Assembly (NCBI GenBank): GCA_965227535.1
Contig: OZ245761.1
Coordinates: forward strand, 4,092,001-4,156,000
Length of the DNA stretch: 64,000 nucleotides
Origin: SZUA-430 sp965227535
GTDB lineage: Bacteria > Pseudomonadota > Alphaproteobacteria > Micropepsales > Micropepsaceae
Direction: 5' to 3'
Shown: positions 32,311 to 41,739 of the stretch, one piece after another
How positions within the stretch are numbered: the first letter of the stretch is position 1
Layout: the number at the start of each line of letters is the position of its first letter
The notes under the pieces: generated by a model
Databases searched by the model: none
What the model saw: only the letters and a program-made list of their open reading frames with translations
Told to the model about the DNA's origin: nothing
Made by a program: the position numbers and the translations under genes

Positions 32311-33221
32311 GATCCCCCTCCCAACGCCAGCGTCCCACGCATCACCGGCACGCAACTTCCGCTCACGATGACGCTGCGCCGTCCGCCACGCATGGTAACG
32401 CCGACCTGAATGACGCTAGGCCGCCCCATCTCGACGCCTTGATCGATCGTCAAGTCAAAGCCGTCGTCGTCGCGCTCGAGCGAAGCAAGCAACGCACCCA
32501 ACGCCGCCGACGCGCTGCCGGTTGCCGGATCTTCGAGAATGTTGCTCAACGGCGCAAACATCCGCGCCCGCACGCGCCGCGCACCGGTGCGCGCATAGAC
32601 AAAAAGCGAGAACCGCTCGATCGGATTGGGATGGCGCCGGTGCGCCTCATGAAACGCGGCGATATCAGGCGCTGCGATTGCAAGCCGCTCGACCGACCGA
32701 ACCTCGGCAAACGCAAACGGCAATCCCACCGACGCGAACACAGGCTCATGCCGTTCGGCAACGATATCGTCCGCCGTCAACGAAGCGCACGCCGCCACGA
32801 CCGATCGCGCGATCTCCTCGCCAACCTGCAAATCCTGCGGCGCCCGAATGCTGGCGCCGACAACGCGGCCGTCACGGCGAAGCGCCTCAACCTCAACCAA
32901 CCCGCCGTCTTCCTCAAACCGCATCGCATCCGACACCGGCCGGCCAAACAGCGATCCCATCCGCGCCAGCACATACCCCGTGCCCACATTCGGATGCCCG
33001 GCAAACGGAATCTCGTTCGTCGGCGTAAAGATACGCACGCGCGCCGTGTTGGCGGGATCCGCCGGCGGTAGAACGAAGGTCACCTCAGAATAATTGAACT
33101 CGCGCGCTATGTTCTGCATGTCAGCCGACGAAAGCCCACGTGCATCCGTCATCACCGCCAGCGGATTGCCACCGAACCGGTTCTCCGCAAATACATCGAC
33201 AGTCTCGAACACAAGGGTCAT
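32307..33221 (-). CDS. PhzF-family isomerase/epimerase-like protein
   Basis: A 304-residue PhzF/DapF-fold protein: MTLVFETVDVFAENRFGGNPLAV opens the family (start pieces ETVDVF and FGGNPLAV), the catalytic Glu is in REFNYSEVTFV, and the second half has GHPNVGTGYVL and DPATGSASAALGALL. PhzF proteins isomerise small acids; most relatives have no assigned substrate. Coupled by 4-nt overlaps to the hydrolase before it and the LysE exporter after it. Confidence 0.88.
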   Translation of the reverse strand: MTLVFETVDVFAENRFGGNPLAVMTDARGLSSADMQNIAREFNYSEVTFVLPPADPANTARVRIFTPTNEIPFAGHPNVGTGYVLARMGSLFGRPVSDAMRFEEDGGLVEVEALRRDGRVVGASIRAPQDLQVGEEIARSVVAACASLTADDIVAERHEPVFASVGLPFAFAEVRSVERLAIAAPDIAAFHEAHRRHPNPIERFSLFVYARTGARRVRARMFAPLSNILEDPATGSASAALGALLASLERDDDGFDLTIDQGVEMGRPSVIQVGVTMRGGRRSVIVSGSCVPVMRGTLALGGGS

Positions 33222-34600
33222 TGCGCGGCCCCGTCATATACGATGGGCCCCTGCACCTTGACCTTGGCGTCCTTGAACAGCACCCAGTCGACGATCAGCT
33301 GAAAGTACCCGTCCGAAAAACGCGTATCGATGCGCACGCCGTTCTTCTCTTCGAACTCGGTAATGCCGTGATCGGCCGTCGGGAACACAACGACGTCGAG
33401 GTCCGGATGCGTCGCCTGCATCTCGCGCAGGATACGCAATGTGTTGCGCGAAGGTGCAACAGCATCACGCCCGCCCAACACCCAAAGCTGCGGCCCGCGA
33501 TAGGCCGTGATCGCCGGAATAGGGTCGTAATCGATAGGCGTCCCCACATCGAACCAAGGCCCCGCGATCTTCAGGAGCCAATTCGGATAACTCAAGATAA
33601 GACCGGTATACTGGCCCTGAATCTTATCGAACCACGGCTCGTTGCCATACTTCGCGCGAACGGCCACCACCTCATCGAACCCACGCGTAAAGTGAGAACC
33701 GAGGATGAGCGCTGTGGCGTCGGTAACCTCCACCGACTTGGCGAGCACGTCATCGCCGTAGCCCATCGCGCGCAACTCATCGAACACGACCTCGCGATCT
33801 TCCGCATGCGGACTTTCGGCGAGGCCAAAGCCGACGAGCACAAAATCCGTCTTCACCTTCGCCGCCGCCAGCGGCTCAATCCACCCCGCCTGACTACCGC
33901 CCTGAAATCCAACCTCGCTGGCAAGCGGCCCCGCAAGCTTCCGCGCCAACGACAAAGCGGCGGCCGCGTCGTCGGCCAACAGGTCGAAGTCTTGCGTGTA
34001 CGAGTGCTGCGATTTGCCGGTGCCGCGTTTGTCGTAGACGAAGACGCCAATACCGTTCGCCGGAAAGAGATACTGCAGCCGGTTGAACAATACGGCCGAG
34101 TCCCGCTCCGACCCATGCACCAGCACGGCAACAGGAATGGCGCCCTCCAAGCGCGGCATCACCAACCGCCCGTAGAGTCTTTCGCCGTGGCTGACGAACG
34201 AAGCGTCGGTGACGTCGAACACGCGACGCGTGCCCGTCAACGCCGGCTTCCCGTCGATCGCAAACTTGATCGTGCCTTCATCGCAGGTGCCGAATTCGGC
34301 GAACGTTCGAACCGGCGTCTCGCCCGCCCAACCGGGCCCGGCAACAAATCGTTGCGGCACGCCGCTCTGTCCGGCAGCGGGCAGCAGCCGCCCCGTATCG
34401 CCGTCCATAAAGACGAAGCGCAAACTTTGCGCCCCGCTCGACGGTGAGATGACGACGACGCGACCGTCGCTGAGATCATACGCGCCGTAGCTGCACGCCA
34501 ATCGCGGATCGGGCTGCGGTTCCTGGAAATACCAAAACCAAACGCCAAGACCCGAGAGTCCCAACAGCGCGACGACCATCAAAATCCGGCGAACCAGCAT
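33218..34600 (-). CDS. Membrane-anchored or secreted alpha/beta hydrolase
   Basis: A 460-residue protein with an N-terminal hydrophobic helix (about 6-24), a beta-rich domain of about 110 residues, then an alpha/beta-hydrolase domain. It has VLVHGSERDS for the oxyanion region, the nucleophile Ser in GFQGGSQAGW, the Asp in VLGGRDAVAP and the His in TADHGITEF. Probably a periplasmic esterase or peptidase of the prolyl oligopeptidase-like type. It is the first gene of an operon with PhzF and LysE genes and is divergent from the MocR regulator at 34693. Confidence 0.82.
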   Translation of the reverse strand: MLVRRILMVVALLGLSGLGVWFWYFQEPQPDPRLACSYGAYDLSDGRVVVISPSSGAQSLRFVFMDGDTGRLLPAAGQSGVPQRFVAGPGWAGETPVRTFAEFGTCDEGTIKFAIDGKPALTGTRRVFDVTDASFVSHGERLYGRLVMPRLEGAIPVAVLVHGSERDSAVLFNRLQYLFPANGIGVFVYDKRGTGKSQHSYTQDFDLLADDAAAALSLARKLAGPLASEVGFQGGSQAGWIEPLAAAKVKTDFVLVGFGLAESPHAEDREVVFDELRAMGYGDDVLAKSVEVTDATALILGSHFTRGFDEVVAVRAKYGNEPWFDKIQGQYTGLILSYPNWLLKIAGPWFDVGTPIDYDPIPAITAYRGPQLWVLGGRDAVAPSRNTLRILREMQATHPDLDVVVFPTADHGITEFEEKNGVRIDTRFSDGYFQLIVDWVLFKDAKVKVQGPIVYDGAAQ

Positions 34601-34613
34601 GCGAATGCCTCAA

Positions 34614-34633
34614 AACAATGTTTCAATATTGTT
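34614..34633. promoter_or_regulatory. Candidate MocR operator, left copy
   Basis: AACAAT, 8 bases, ATTGTT: a perfect inverted repeat just upstream of the hydrolase start. It shares ATATTGT (34626-34632) with the right-hand site 33 bp away. Confidence 0.4.
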
Positions 34634-34659
34634 GCGGTACAAGACTGAGTCAATTATGA

Positions 34660-34679
34660 TATTGTCACATAAGACAATA
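34660..34679. promoter_or_regulatory. Candidate MocR operator, right copy
   Basis: TATTGTC, 6 bases, GACAATA: a perfect 7-bp inverted repeat, 13 nt before the mocR-like ATG. MocR regulators usually bind repeated half-sites in the divergent promoter region, which fits the pair. Confidence 0.45.
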
Positions 34680-34692
34680 GGAGCGGCCGCAC

Positions 34693-36066
34693 ATGTGGCA
34701 CCCGACGCTACGCAAGGGCACGAAACCCATCTACGAGCAGCTGATTGAAGGGCTCGAACACGACGTCGCAAAGGGCGTGCTTCCACCCGGCCATCAACTG
34801 CCGCCGCAACGCGATCTCGCCTACCGCTTGAAGATCGGCGTCGGCACCGTGACAAAAGTCTACGCCGAGGCACGCCGCCGCGGCTTGCTGACGGCAACAG
34901 TGGGACGCGGAAGCTTCATCGCCGGCCCATCCGATGAAACCGCGAAGGCGGACGGCGATCGCATGATCGACTTCAGCCGAAACCTATCGCCGACCACCGC
35001 CGCCGCAACGCACCTCGCCGAAACCCTCAGCACGCTGCGTCGCCGCGGCGATCTCACCGACCATCTGAGTTACGCGCCACCTGCCGGCATGACTGCGCAC
35101 CGCCAAGCCGCTGCCAAGTGGCTCGCATCGTCCGCGGGCTTCACCGCCGATTGGCAACGCCTCGTCATCTGCGGCGGCGGCCAACAAGCCATGACGCTCG
35201 CCTTCGCCGCGCTCTGCAAAGCCGGCGACACGGTCATGACGGAGTCAGCCACGTTCTTCGGCATGCGCGCACTCGCCGACCAACTCGGCATCCGCCTGCA
35301 AGGCCTCAAGGTGGACGCACAAGGCCTAACCCCCGAAGCGCTCGACCGCGCCGCCGCATCGGGCGCAAAAATTCTCTACACAATCCCGGCGCTGCAAAAC
35401 CCGACCGGCCGCATCATGGGCGCCAAGCGCCGCGCCGACATCGCCGCCATCGCCCGCAAGCGCGATCTAATCGTCGTCGAAGACGACGTCTACACCCCCT
35501 TCGTGCGCGGCGAACACGACCTGCCCGCGCTCGCAACACTCATCCCCGAGCGCACCTTCTATATATCGACGTTGTCCAAGGTGATCGCACCGGGCCTGCG
35601 CTGCGGCTACCTGCTGACGCCGAACGACGACCACCTCGACCGCGTCATCAGGGCGGTGCGCGCATTCTCCTACGCACCTGCATCCTTCGGCACGCTCATC
35701 GGAACGCAGTGGATCGAAGACGGCACCGCGCAAACCATCGCAGACGGCGTCAAACGCGAGATCGCATTGCGCACGGAACTCGCCGCCAAGATCTTGGGCA
35801 AGGCGATCGAAGGCCCGCACGCAAAAGTCTCGCCCCACGTCTGGCTGCCGATGAGCGAACTGACGGCGGAGCGGGTCGCCGGCGCCGCTCTGCGCGCTGG
35901 CGTTTCCGTCACCCCGCCAAGCGCGCCCATCGTTGACGCTACTGAAATCTCCGGTCTGCGCCTGTGCATCGGCGCGCCGCGCGATATGGCGACACTCGAA
36001 CGTGGATTGAAGATTGTCGCCGACGCGCTAGCGGGAACGCCGGACACAACACGCGCGGTGGTCTGA
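34693..36066 (+). CDS. MocR-family regulator (GntR DNA-binding plus aminotransferase domain)
   Basis: A 457-residue fusion: an N-terminal GntR winged helix (about 10-78; PIYEQLIEGLEHDV, PPQRDLAYRLKIGVGTVTK) followed by a fold-type I aminotransferase domain. The PLP lysine is in YISTLSKVIAPGLR, with an Asp in VVEDDVYTPF contacting the cofactor and PALQNPTGRIM typical of the family. Such proteins sense an amino compound through PLP and regulate divergent genes, here the hydrolase-PhzF-LysE operon. Two inverted repeats lie between. Confidence 0.92.
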   Translation: MWHPTLRKGTKPIYEQLIEGLEHDVAKGVLPPGHQLPPQRDLAYRLKIGVGTVTKVYAEARRRGLLTATVGRGSFIAGPSDETAKADGDRMIDFSRNLSPTTAAATHLAETLSTLRRRGDLTDHLSYAPPAGMTAHRQAAAKWLASSAGFTADWQRLVICGGGQQAMTLAFAALCKAGDTVMTESATFFGMRALADQLGIRLQGLKVDAQGLTPEALDRAAASGAKILYTIPALQNPTGRIMGAKRRADIAAIARKRDLIVVEDDVYTPFVRGEHDLPALATLIPERTFYISTLSKVIAPGLRCGYLLTPNDDHLDRVIRAVRAFSYAPASFGTLIGTQWIEDGTAQTIADGVKREIALRTELAAKILGKAIEGPHAKVSPHVWLPMSELTAERVAGAALRAGVSVTPPSAPIVDATEISGLRLCIGAPRDMATLERGLKIVADALAGTPDTTRAVV

Positions 36067-36138
36067 ACCCCGCGACAACGCTGCCTCTCTGGTGCAATAT
36101 CCTCCCAACAAGCCATCAAGAATTGGGAAGGAAGCACC

Positions 36139-37998
36139 ATGTCCGCCACACAGGCGAAGTCTCTGCCGCCGTTCAAGCCGCTGCCGATGCTGCCGCCGAA
36201 ACTCTACTCGCAGCGCCGCCCCGATGGCAGCTACATCATCCGCTCGCTCTATGACCTTGGCGAAATGCACCGCTCGGTCGTGCATCTGCTGGAAGAGCGC
36301 GCCGCCGAACACCCCGAACGCAATCTCCTGGCGCAGCGCACGCCCCAAGGTCCTTGGCGCTTCATCACCTACGGCGAAGCGAACCAGCGCGCCAACGCCG
36401 TCGCGCAAGCGCTTCTCGATCGCAAGCTCGGCCCCGACACGCCGCTCCTCGTCATCTCCGGCAATTCGATCGAGCACGCGGTCATGATGCTGGGCGCCAT
36501 GAAGGCGCGCGTGCCCGTCGCGCCGGTATCGGTCGCCTATTCGCTCTTCAGCCAAGACCACGGAAAACTCCGTCACGTGGTCGCCCTGACCAAGCCGAAG
36601 ATCATCTTCGCCGACAACGGCCCCGTCTACGCCCGCGCGCTCAAGGCACTCGATCTCGGCGGCATCGAAGTCGTGACGGTCGTGCCGACGCCGGAAGTGG
36701 AATCGACGCCCTACGAAAGCCTGCTGCAAACGAACGCCGGCCCCGCCGTGCGTGCGTCGATGGACCAGATCGACCACGACACAGTCGGCAAATACCTCTT
36801 CACCTCCGGTTCGACCGGCATGCCCAAGGGCGTGATCCAGACGCACGGCATGATGTGTGCCGTCGTGGCGGGGCAAGAGGCCCTGCGCGCCGAACCGAAA
36901 GACCCGAACGAAATTCCGCAAAGCCTGGAATGGATGCCGTGGAACCACATCTCCGCCGGCAACATCGGCTTCAACAACAACATGAACGCCGGCGGCACCG
37001 TCTATCTCGACAACGGCAAGCCGATCCCCGGCATGTTCGACGAGACGATGCGCAACCTGCGTGAGATCGCACCGCTCGTCTTCGGCTCCGCACCCATCGC
37101 CTTTTCGATGCTGGCCGACGCGATGGAGCGCGACGACGCGCTCCGCGACAAATTCTTTTCGAAGCTCCGCTACATGGGATACGGCGGCGCGACGTTGTCC
37201 GACGATCTCTACGACCGCATGCAAGCGCTCGCGATCAAATCGACCGGCCACCGCCTGCCGCTGACGACGATGTACGGCGCGACGGAAACGCAAGGCATCA
37301 CCGTCGTCCATTGGATCACGGAGCGGGTCGGTCTCATCGGCCTCCCGCTGCCGGGCTTGACGTTGAAGCTCGTGCCGAACGGTCAAAAGCTCGAAGTGCG
37401 CGTGAAGGGCCCGACCGTCACGCCGGGCTACCTCAACCGCCCGGACCTCACCGAAGCCGCCTTCGACGAAGAAGGTTTCTACATGCTGGGCGACGCGGCA
37501 AAATTCGTCGACCCGCACGAACCGGCCAAGGGCCTCATCTTCGACGGCCGCGTGACGGAGGACTTCAAGCTCTCCTCCGGCACTTGGGTCTCCGTCGGCA
37601 CGCTGCGCGCCGAACTCATCGCCGCCATTTCGCCCCTGATTCAGGATTGCGTTGTCGCCGGCCTCGACAAGGAATACATCGCCGTCCTCGCCTGGCCGAA
37701 CATGGCGGCGGCCCGCGAAATCTGCGGCGACGCGAACCTGAGCACGCCCGACGAAATCCTGCGCTCGCCCGCGATCGAGGAATACGTCCGCGATCGTCTG
37801 CGCAAACACAACAAAGGGGCGGGCGGCTCGTCCAACAAAGTCATGCGCCTTATGCTGATGTCGGAACCGCCGTCGATCGACGGCCACGAAATCACCGACA
37901 AAGGCTACGTCAACCAGCGCGCAACCCTCGAACGGCGCGCGAAACTGGTTGAAGCGCTGTACGCCAAAGTGCCGCCGGACGATGTCATCGCTCTATGA
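36139..37998 (+). CDS. Feruloyl-CoA-synthase-like AMP-forming ligase
   Basis: A 619-residue adenylate-forming enzyme of the length and arrangement of feruloyl-CoA synthases. Phosphate motif FTSGSTGMPKGVIQTH (about 220-235), WMPWNHISAGNIGF, TTMYGATETQG, YMLGDAAKFVDP, and DGRVTEDFKLSSGTWVSVG where the normal DRxKD/GGE region is replaced as in Fcs enzymes. It would activate hydroxycinnamic or related aromatic acids. GGGAAGGAAG precedes the ATG. Coupled by a 4-nt overlap to a MOSC gene that has a frameshift. Substrate specificity is inferred only from the family pattern. Confidence 0.83.
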   Translation: MSATQAKSLPPFKPLPMLPPKLYSQRRPDGSYIIRSLYDLGEMHRSVVHLLEERAAEHPERNLLAQRTPQGPWRFITYGEANQRANAVAQALLDRKLGPDTPLLVISGNSIEHAVMMLGAMKARVPVAPVSVAYSLFSQDHGKLRHVVALTKPKIIFADNGPVYARALKALDLGGIEVVTVVPTPEVESTPYESLLQTNAGPAVRASMDQIDHDTVGKYLFTSGSTGMPKGVIQTHGMMCAVVAGQEALRAEPKDPNEIPQSLEWMPWNHISAGNIGFNNNMNAGGTVYLDNGKPIPGMFDETMRNLREIAPLVFGSAPIAFSMLADAMERDDALRDKFFSKLRYMGYGGATLSDDLYDRMQALAIKSTGHRLPLTTMYGATETQGITVVHWITERVGLIGLPLPGLTLKLVPNGQKLEVRVKGPTVTPGYLNRPDLTEAAFDEEGFYMLGDAAKFVDPHEPAKGLIFDGRVTEDFKLSSGTWVSVGTLRAELIAAISPLIQDCVVAGLDKEYIAVLAWPNMAAAREICGDANLSTPDEILRSPAIEEYVRDRLRKHNKGAGGSSNKVMRLMLMSEPPSIDGHEITDKGYVNQRATLERRAKLVEALYAKVPPDDVIAL

Positions 37999-38437
37999 CG
38001 GGAAAACTCATCGGCATAGCCAAACGCACGAAAGTGCGCGCGCCGATGGAGGAAATCAGCCACGCCGCGGTCACCTTCGAGCGCGGCGTCGCTGATGACG
38101 CACGCGGGGTCCAGAAGAACCGGAAGGTCACGGTCCTTTTCCGCAAAGACTGGGAAGCCGCCTGCGCCGACCACGGCAAACAACTGCCGTGGACGACACG
38201 CCGCGCGAACCTCTTCGTCGATGCCGACGCGCGCCACGCCAAACACAAGGGCGCGCGCATCAAGATCGGCCGCGTGTTGCTCGAAGTGTATTGCGAAGCC
38301 GATCCTGCGAGCGCATGGATCAACAATCGCCGGGCTTACGCGAAGCCTTGTCGCCGGACTGGCGCGGCGGCGTCGCGTGCAAAGTGTTAACGCCCGGCGA
38401 CATTTCAATCGGTGATCGCGTCGAAGTTGTTGAGTGA
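37995..38437 (+). pseudogene. MOSC-domain protein with an apparent frameshift
   Basis: The first frame reads a MOSC N-terminal part (IGIAKRTKVRAPMEEIS, ERGVADDARG, VTVLFRKDWEAACA, TTRRANLFVDA) and leaves the family pattern after EVYCEADP, ending at 38390. From about 38306 the next frame gives the expected MOSC C-terminus: CERMDQQSPGLREAL, then WRGGVACKVLTPGDISIGD, ending at 38437. Restoring one base between 38304 and 38308 would give an intact protein of about 147 residues. MOSC proteins bind sulfur or molybdenum cofactor through a Cys, present here in VACKVL. Either a real pseudogene or a sequencing deletion; no slippery heptamer is visible. Confidence 0.75.
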
Positions 38438-38521
38438 GCGCGCCGGTTGAACCGGAATCGCTTGCACACGCCGTCACCGGCCTATTTGATGCGACAAACT
38501 GACAATACGGAAACACGAACG

Positions 38522-39466
38522 ATGGCGCTCGATGGCATTGTAAAGGGCTTGCTCGACCAGATGGCGGCGAACCCGCAGCCGAAATTATGGGAGCTGCCGC
38601 CCGCACAGGGCCGCGAAATGTATCGCGCCATGGCCTCGGTCCTCGAGCCGCCCAGTCTGCCTATCGGCAAAATCGAAAACACGACGATGCCGGGCCCCGG
38701 CGGCGGCGAGATAAAGCTACGTATATATACGCCGATCGCAGGCGGCGGCGCGGCTCTGCCGGGCATTGTCTTCTTCCACGGCGGTGGGTGGGTAATCGGC
38801 GACCTCGACACGCACGACGCGCTCTGCCGCACGCTGGCGAACGAAACCGGCGCGCGCGTGATCGCCGTCGACTATCGCCTCGCCCCCGAAGCCAAATTCC
38901 CTGCCGCGGCCGACGACTGCTACGCCGCCGTCAAGTGGATCGAGGAAAACGCCAGCAAACTCGGCGTCGACGCCAACCGCATCGCCGTCGCAGGCGATTC
39001 CGCCGGCGGCAATCTATCGGCCGTCGTCGCTTTGATGGCGAAACAAAAGGGCGGCCCGCGGATTGTCTTCCAGCTGCTCATCTATCCGGTGACGCAAGCG
39101 CGCGCGAACACGAAGTCGATGAACGATTTCGCCGAAGGCTACTTCCTCGAAAAGAAATCGATGGAATGGTTCTTCGACCAGTACCTCGCACCCGACACCG
39201 ACCTCAACGACCCGCGCGTCTCGCCGCTCGCCGCCGCCGATCTCTCGGGCCTGCCGCGCGCGTATGTTGTCACCGCGGGCTTCGATCCTTTGAAAGACGA
39301 AGGCAAGGCCTTCGCCGACAAGCTCAATCACGCGGGCGTCGCCTGCGTCTACGTCGACTACCCCGGCATGGTGCACGGGTTCTTCAACATGTCGGGCGTC
39401 GTGCCGACCGCACGCGAAGCGATCGCAGACGCGGCGAAAGCAGTGCGCAAAGCCTTCGAAGGATAA
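38522..39466 (+). CDS. HSL-family (acetyl-hydrolase) alpha/beta esterase
   Basis: A 314-residue hydrolase of the hormone-sensitive lipase family: the oxyanion motif is FFHGGGWVIGD (about 85-95), the nucleophile Ser in AVAGDSAGGNL (about 160), the Asp in GFDPLKDEG and the His in GMVHGFFNM. The ATG at 38522 starts the usual MALDGIVKG region; a longer frame upstream has no family similarity. It probably hydrolyses short-chain or hydrophobic esters in the cytoplasm. A reductase gene follows after 4 nt. Confidence 0.9.
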   Translation: MALDGIVKGLLDQMAANPQPKLWELPPAQGREMYRAMASVLEPPSLPIGKIENTTMPGPGGGEIKLRIYTPIAGGGAALPGIVFFHGGGWVIGDLDTHDALCRTLANETGARVIAVDYRLAPEAKFPAAADDCYAAVKWIEENASKLGVDANRIAVAGDSAGGNLSAVVALMAKQKGGPRIVFQLLIYPVTQARANTKSMNDFAEGYFLEKKSMEWFFDQYLAPDTDLNDPRVSPLAAADLSGLPRAYVVTAGFDPLKDEGKAFADKLNHAGVACVYVDYPGMVHGFFNMSGVVPTAREAIADAAKAVRKAFEG

Positions 39467-39470
39467 ATCC

Positions 39471-40469
39471 ATGAGCGGACAAAACCGGCAGATCCACATC
39501 GTCGAACTGCCGAAAGACAAACTCGGCCCGGAACATTTCCGCCTCGCACAAGGACCCATGCCCCACGCGAAAGACGGCGAGGTCCTGCTCAAAACCAAAC
39601 TGATCTCGCTCGATGCCGCGAACCGCGCCTGGATGCAAGGCGCGACCTACCGCGCCGCGATCGAAGCCGGTCAAGTGATGGCCGGCGGCGCCATCGCCGA
39701 AGTCGTGGAATCGAAAGCCCCGCATCTGAAGGCAGGCGACCTCGTCTTCGCCGACACCGGCTGGCAAGAATACGCAGCACTCCCCGGACGCCACGCGCAA
39801 AAAGTCGAACGCCGCGATCCGCTCTCCCACCTACTCAGCGTCTACGGCATAGCGGGCCTGACGGCGTACTTCGGCCTGCTCAACGTCGGCAAACCGAGAG
39901 GCGGTGAAACGGTCGTTGTCTCCGCCGCCGCAGGTTCAGTCGGCACGTTCGTCGGCCAAATCGCAAAGCTCAAAGGCTGCCGCGTCGTCGGCATCGCCGG
40001 CGGCGAAAACAAATGCGGCTGGCTCAAACGCGAACTCGGCTTCGACGCCACCATCGATTACAAGGCTCAAGCGGTGGGCGCCGCCCTCAAAGAGGCCGCC
40101 CCCAAAGGCATCGACGTCTATTTCGACAACGTCGGCGGCGACATTTTAGAGGCCTGCCTCTTCCGCATGAACCTGCACGGCCGCGTAGCCTGCTGCGGGG
40201 CAGTCTCGCAATACGACGGCACGGCCCCGCGCCACGGCCCCCGCGGCATCCCGGGCCTCCTCGTGACAAAACGCATCACGATGCAAGGCTTCATCGTGAT
40301 GGACTACAACGACGAACGCGAGAAGGCGCTCGCCGAACTCGAATCCTGGGTGAAGAGCGGCAAGCTGAAAGTCCCCGAAGACATCATCGACGGCCTCGAA
40401 AACACGCCCCAAGCCCTCATCGGCCTCCTCGCCGGCGACAACATCGGCAAGCGCATGGTGCGCGTTTAG
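39471..40469 (+). CDS. NADPH-dependent MDR reductase (PTGR/curcumin-reductase type)
   Basis: A 332-residue zinc-free medium-chain reductase. The Rossmann region is VVVSAAAGSVGTFVGQIAKL (20 residues), later KGIDVYFDNVGGDILEACL, both typical of leukotriene B4 dehydrogenase/CurA-like double-bond reductases, which reduce alpha,beta-unsaturated ketones with NADPH. No zinc-binding Cys/His pattern is present. It starts 4 nt after the esterase gene, so they form a two-gene operon. Confidence 0.9.
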   Translation: MSGQNRQIHIVELPKDKLGPEHFRLAQGPMPHAKDGEVLLKTKLISLDAANRAWMQGATYRAAIEAGQVMAGGAIAEVVESKAPHLKAGDLVFADTGWQEYAALPGRHAQKVERRDPLSHLLSVYGIAGLTAYFGLLNVGKPRGGETVVVSAAAGSVGTFVGQIAKLKGCRVVGIAGGENKCGWLKRELGFDATIDYKAQAVGAALKEAAPKGIDVYFDNVGGDILEACLFRMNLHGRVACCGAVSQYDGTAPRHGPRGIPGLLVTKRITMQGFIVMDYNDEREKALAELESWVKSGKLKVPEDIIDGLENTPQALIGLLAGDNIGKRMVRV

Positions 40470-41257
40470 AGCGCGTGCTGATACCGTAAGATCGGCGTCA
40501 CCGCCCACGTCTCACCGGTCTTGTTAGACAGAGTCGAAAAGGCAACGACCGCCTGGCCTTCCAGGCTGAACGTCAATCCGTCGCCGAAATTGTACATCGG
40601 CGCGATCCTCACGCTCATCACCGCGTCGTCGCGATCGCGTGGATAGTCGTCGAAATCCTCGTACACGAATTTTGGCGCCACCATCAGCGCAAAGCCCCCG
40701 CCGAACGGCTGCACCGCCTCGACTTCGATCTCACCGAAATTGCGCGCATGAAAATGCGGCGTGGCCGCGATCCGCCCGCCCGCGACCGACGCCTGCACCA
40801 GCGCCGCTGGTCCACCATCGACAAGATCGAGCGTCAGTCGCCGCCGCACACGCAGATCATAGGTATTGAGGCCGGTGATAAACGCGCCGAACCCGGGCTC
40901 GAACACGTCGCGCCCCTTCCACTCGGCGAGCGCCGACCACGCCCCCAAATTGAGCCCAAGCTGCGCATCGCCACGAAAAACGTCGGCGTCGACCGCACTG
41001 AACTTGTCGAAGCGGTCCGATATGACACCGACCTCAAGCTTCCCTTCGAACATGCCGGAGACAACGCGCAAACCGATCCGCTCTTCGGGCCCCGAAATCT
41101 CGTCCCAACTTTTTGGAACGTCGCGCCGAAAAGGAATCTCGGTCCATGCGAAGCGATAGCGCACCGACGTGTCGAAAATCGCCTCATCCGCAAACGCGTC
41201 GGCGCACACACTAAGGCCGACGACAACCAGCGCCCCGCGCCATAGACGCTTACCCAT
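40466..41257 (-). CDS. Secreted beta-rich (probable outer-membrane barrel) protein
   Basis: A 263-residue protein with a Sec signal peptide (about residues 1-23, cleaved near DAFADEA). The rest alternates hydrophobic and polar residues in short strands (for example GLRVVSGMFEGKLEVGV and DLRVRRRLTLDL), the pattern of an outer-membrane beta barrel of about 10-12 strands. It ends YQHAL, not the strict aromatic terminus of most barrels. No named family recognised. A GCTAGGGT element on this strand near 41299-41306 may be its -10. Convergent with the reductase gene (4-nt overlap). Confidence 0.65.
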   Translation of the reverse strand: MGKRLWRGALVVVGLSVCADAFADEAIFDTSVRYRFAWTEIPFRRDVPKSWDEISGPEERIGLRVVSGMFEGKLEVGVISDRFDKFSAVDADVFRGDAQLGLNLGAWSALAEWKGRDVFEPGFGAFITGLNTYDLRVRRRLTLDLVDGGPAALVQASVAGGRIAATPHFHARNFGEIEVEAVQPFGGGFALMVAPKFVYEDFDDYPRDRDDAVMSVRIAPMYNFGDGLTFSLEGQAVVAFSTLSNKTGETWAVTPILRYQHAL

Positions 41258-41482
41258 TTACCGCGAGCCCCCCAGCTCGGCCGCACAAGCAGCACGAAAC
41301 CCTAGCACCTGACCAGATGCAGCTCCGGTACACACCGGATACACCGCGCCCGCAAAACCGTGGTTAAGGGCTGCGCCGGCGCTGCAACTGCACCGCGTGC
41401 GCTTATGGCGCATTCATGGCGCGGGCGGTGGACAGCACGCCCCAACTGGCATCCGATCCGCCAACCGCCGGTGAGGACCACC

Positions 41483-41671
41483 ATGCACAACAGATTTGCC
41501 GCCGCGCTCGTCATCGCGCCCCTGCTACTGACGGCGTGCGCGCACGGGTCAGGTGAAGCATCACTCAACGATCGCGAACGCGCCTCGTGCGAACGCACGG
41601 TCTACCGCACCGCCGACTACGACGAGTCCAAGGGGCTTCGCTGCGCGCAACTCCTGGGCCTTTGGGACTGA
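41483..41671 (+). CDS. Small lipoprotein of unknown function
   Basis: A 62-residue product beginning MHNRFAAALVIAPLLLTAC, a signal peptide with lipobox LTAC (Cys19). The mature part is only about 44 residues, rich in charged residues, with two further cysteines (ASCERTVY and GLRCAQLL). GAGGA lies 5 nt before the ATG at 41483; a frame extending further upstream is unlikely. I recognise no family. It lies upstream of the DOMON-like gene and may share its transcript. Confidence 0.65.
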   Translation: MHNRFAAALVIAPLLLTACAHGSGEASLNDRERASCERTVYRTADYDESKGLRCAQLLGLWD

Positions 41672-41739
41672 AGGAAACAAAATCGTTGGTGCCGTCAGCC
41701 GGGCAGGGTACGAATCCGCCGAATCCAAGCGCCCCCACC

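Noticed and set aside
40745..41245. Plus-strand frames opposite the secreted beta-rich protein
   Set aside because: No signal, no domain and Arg/Pro-rich; the minus-strand product has a proper signal peptide and strand pattern.
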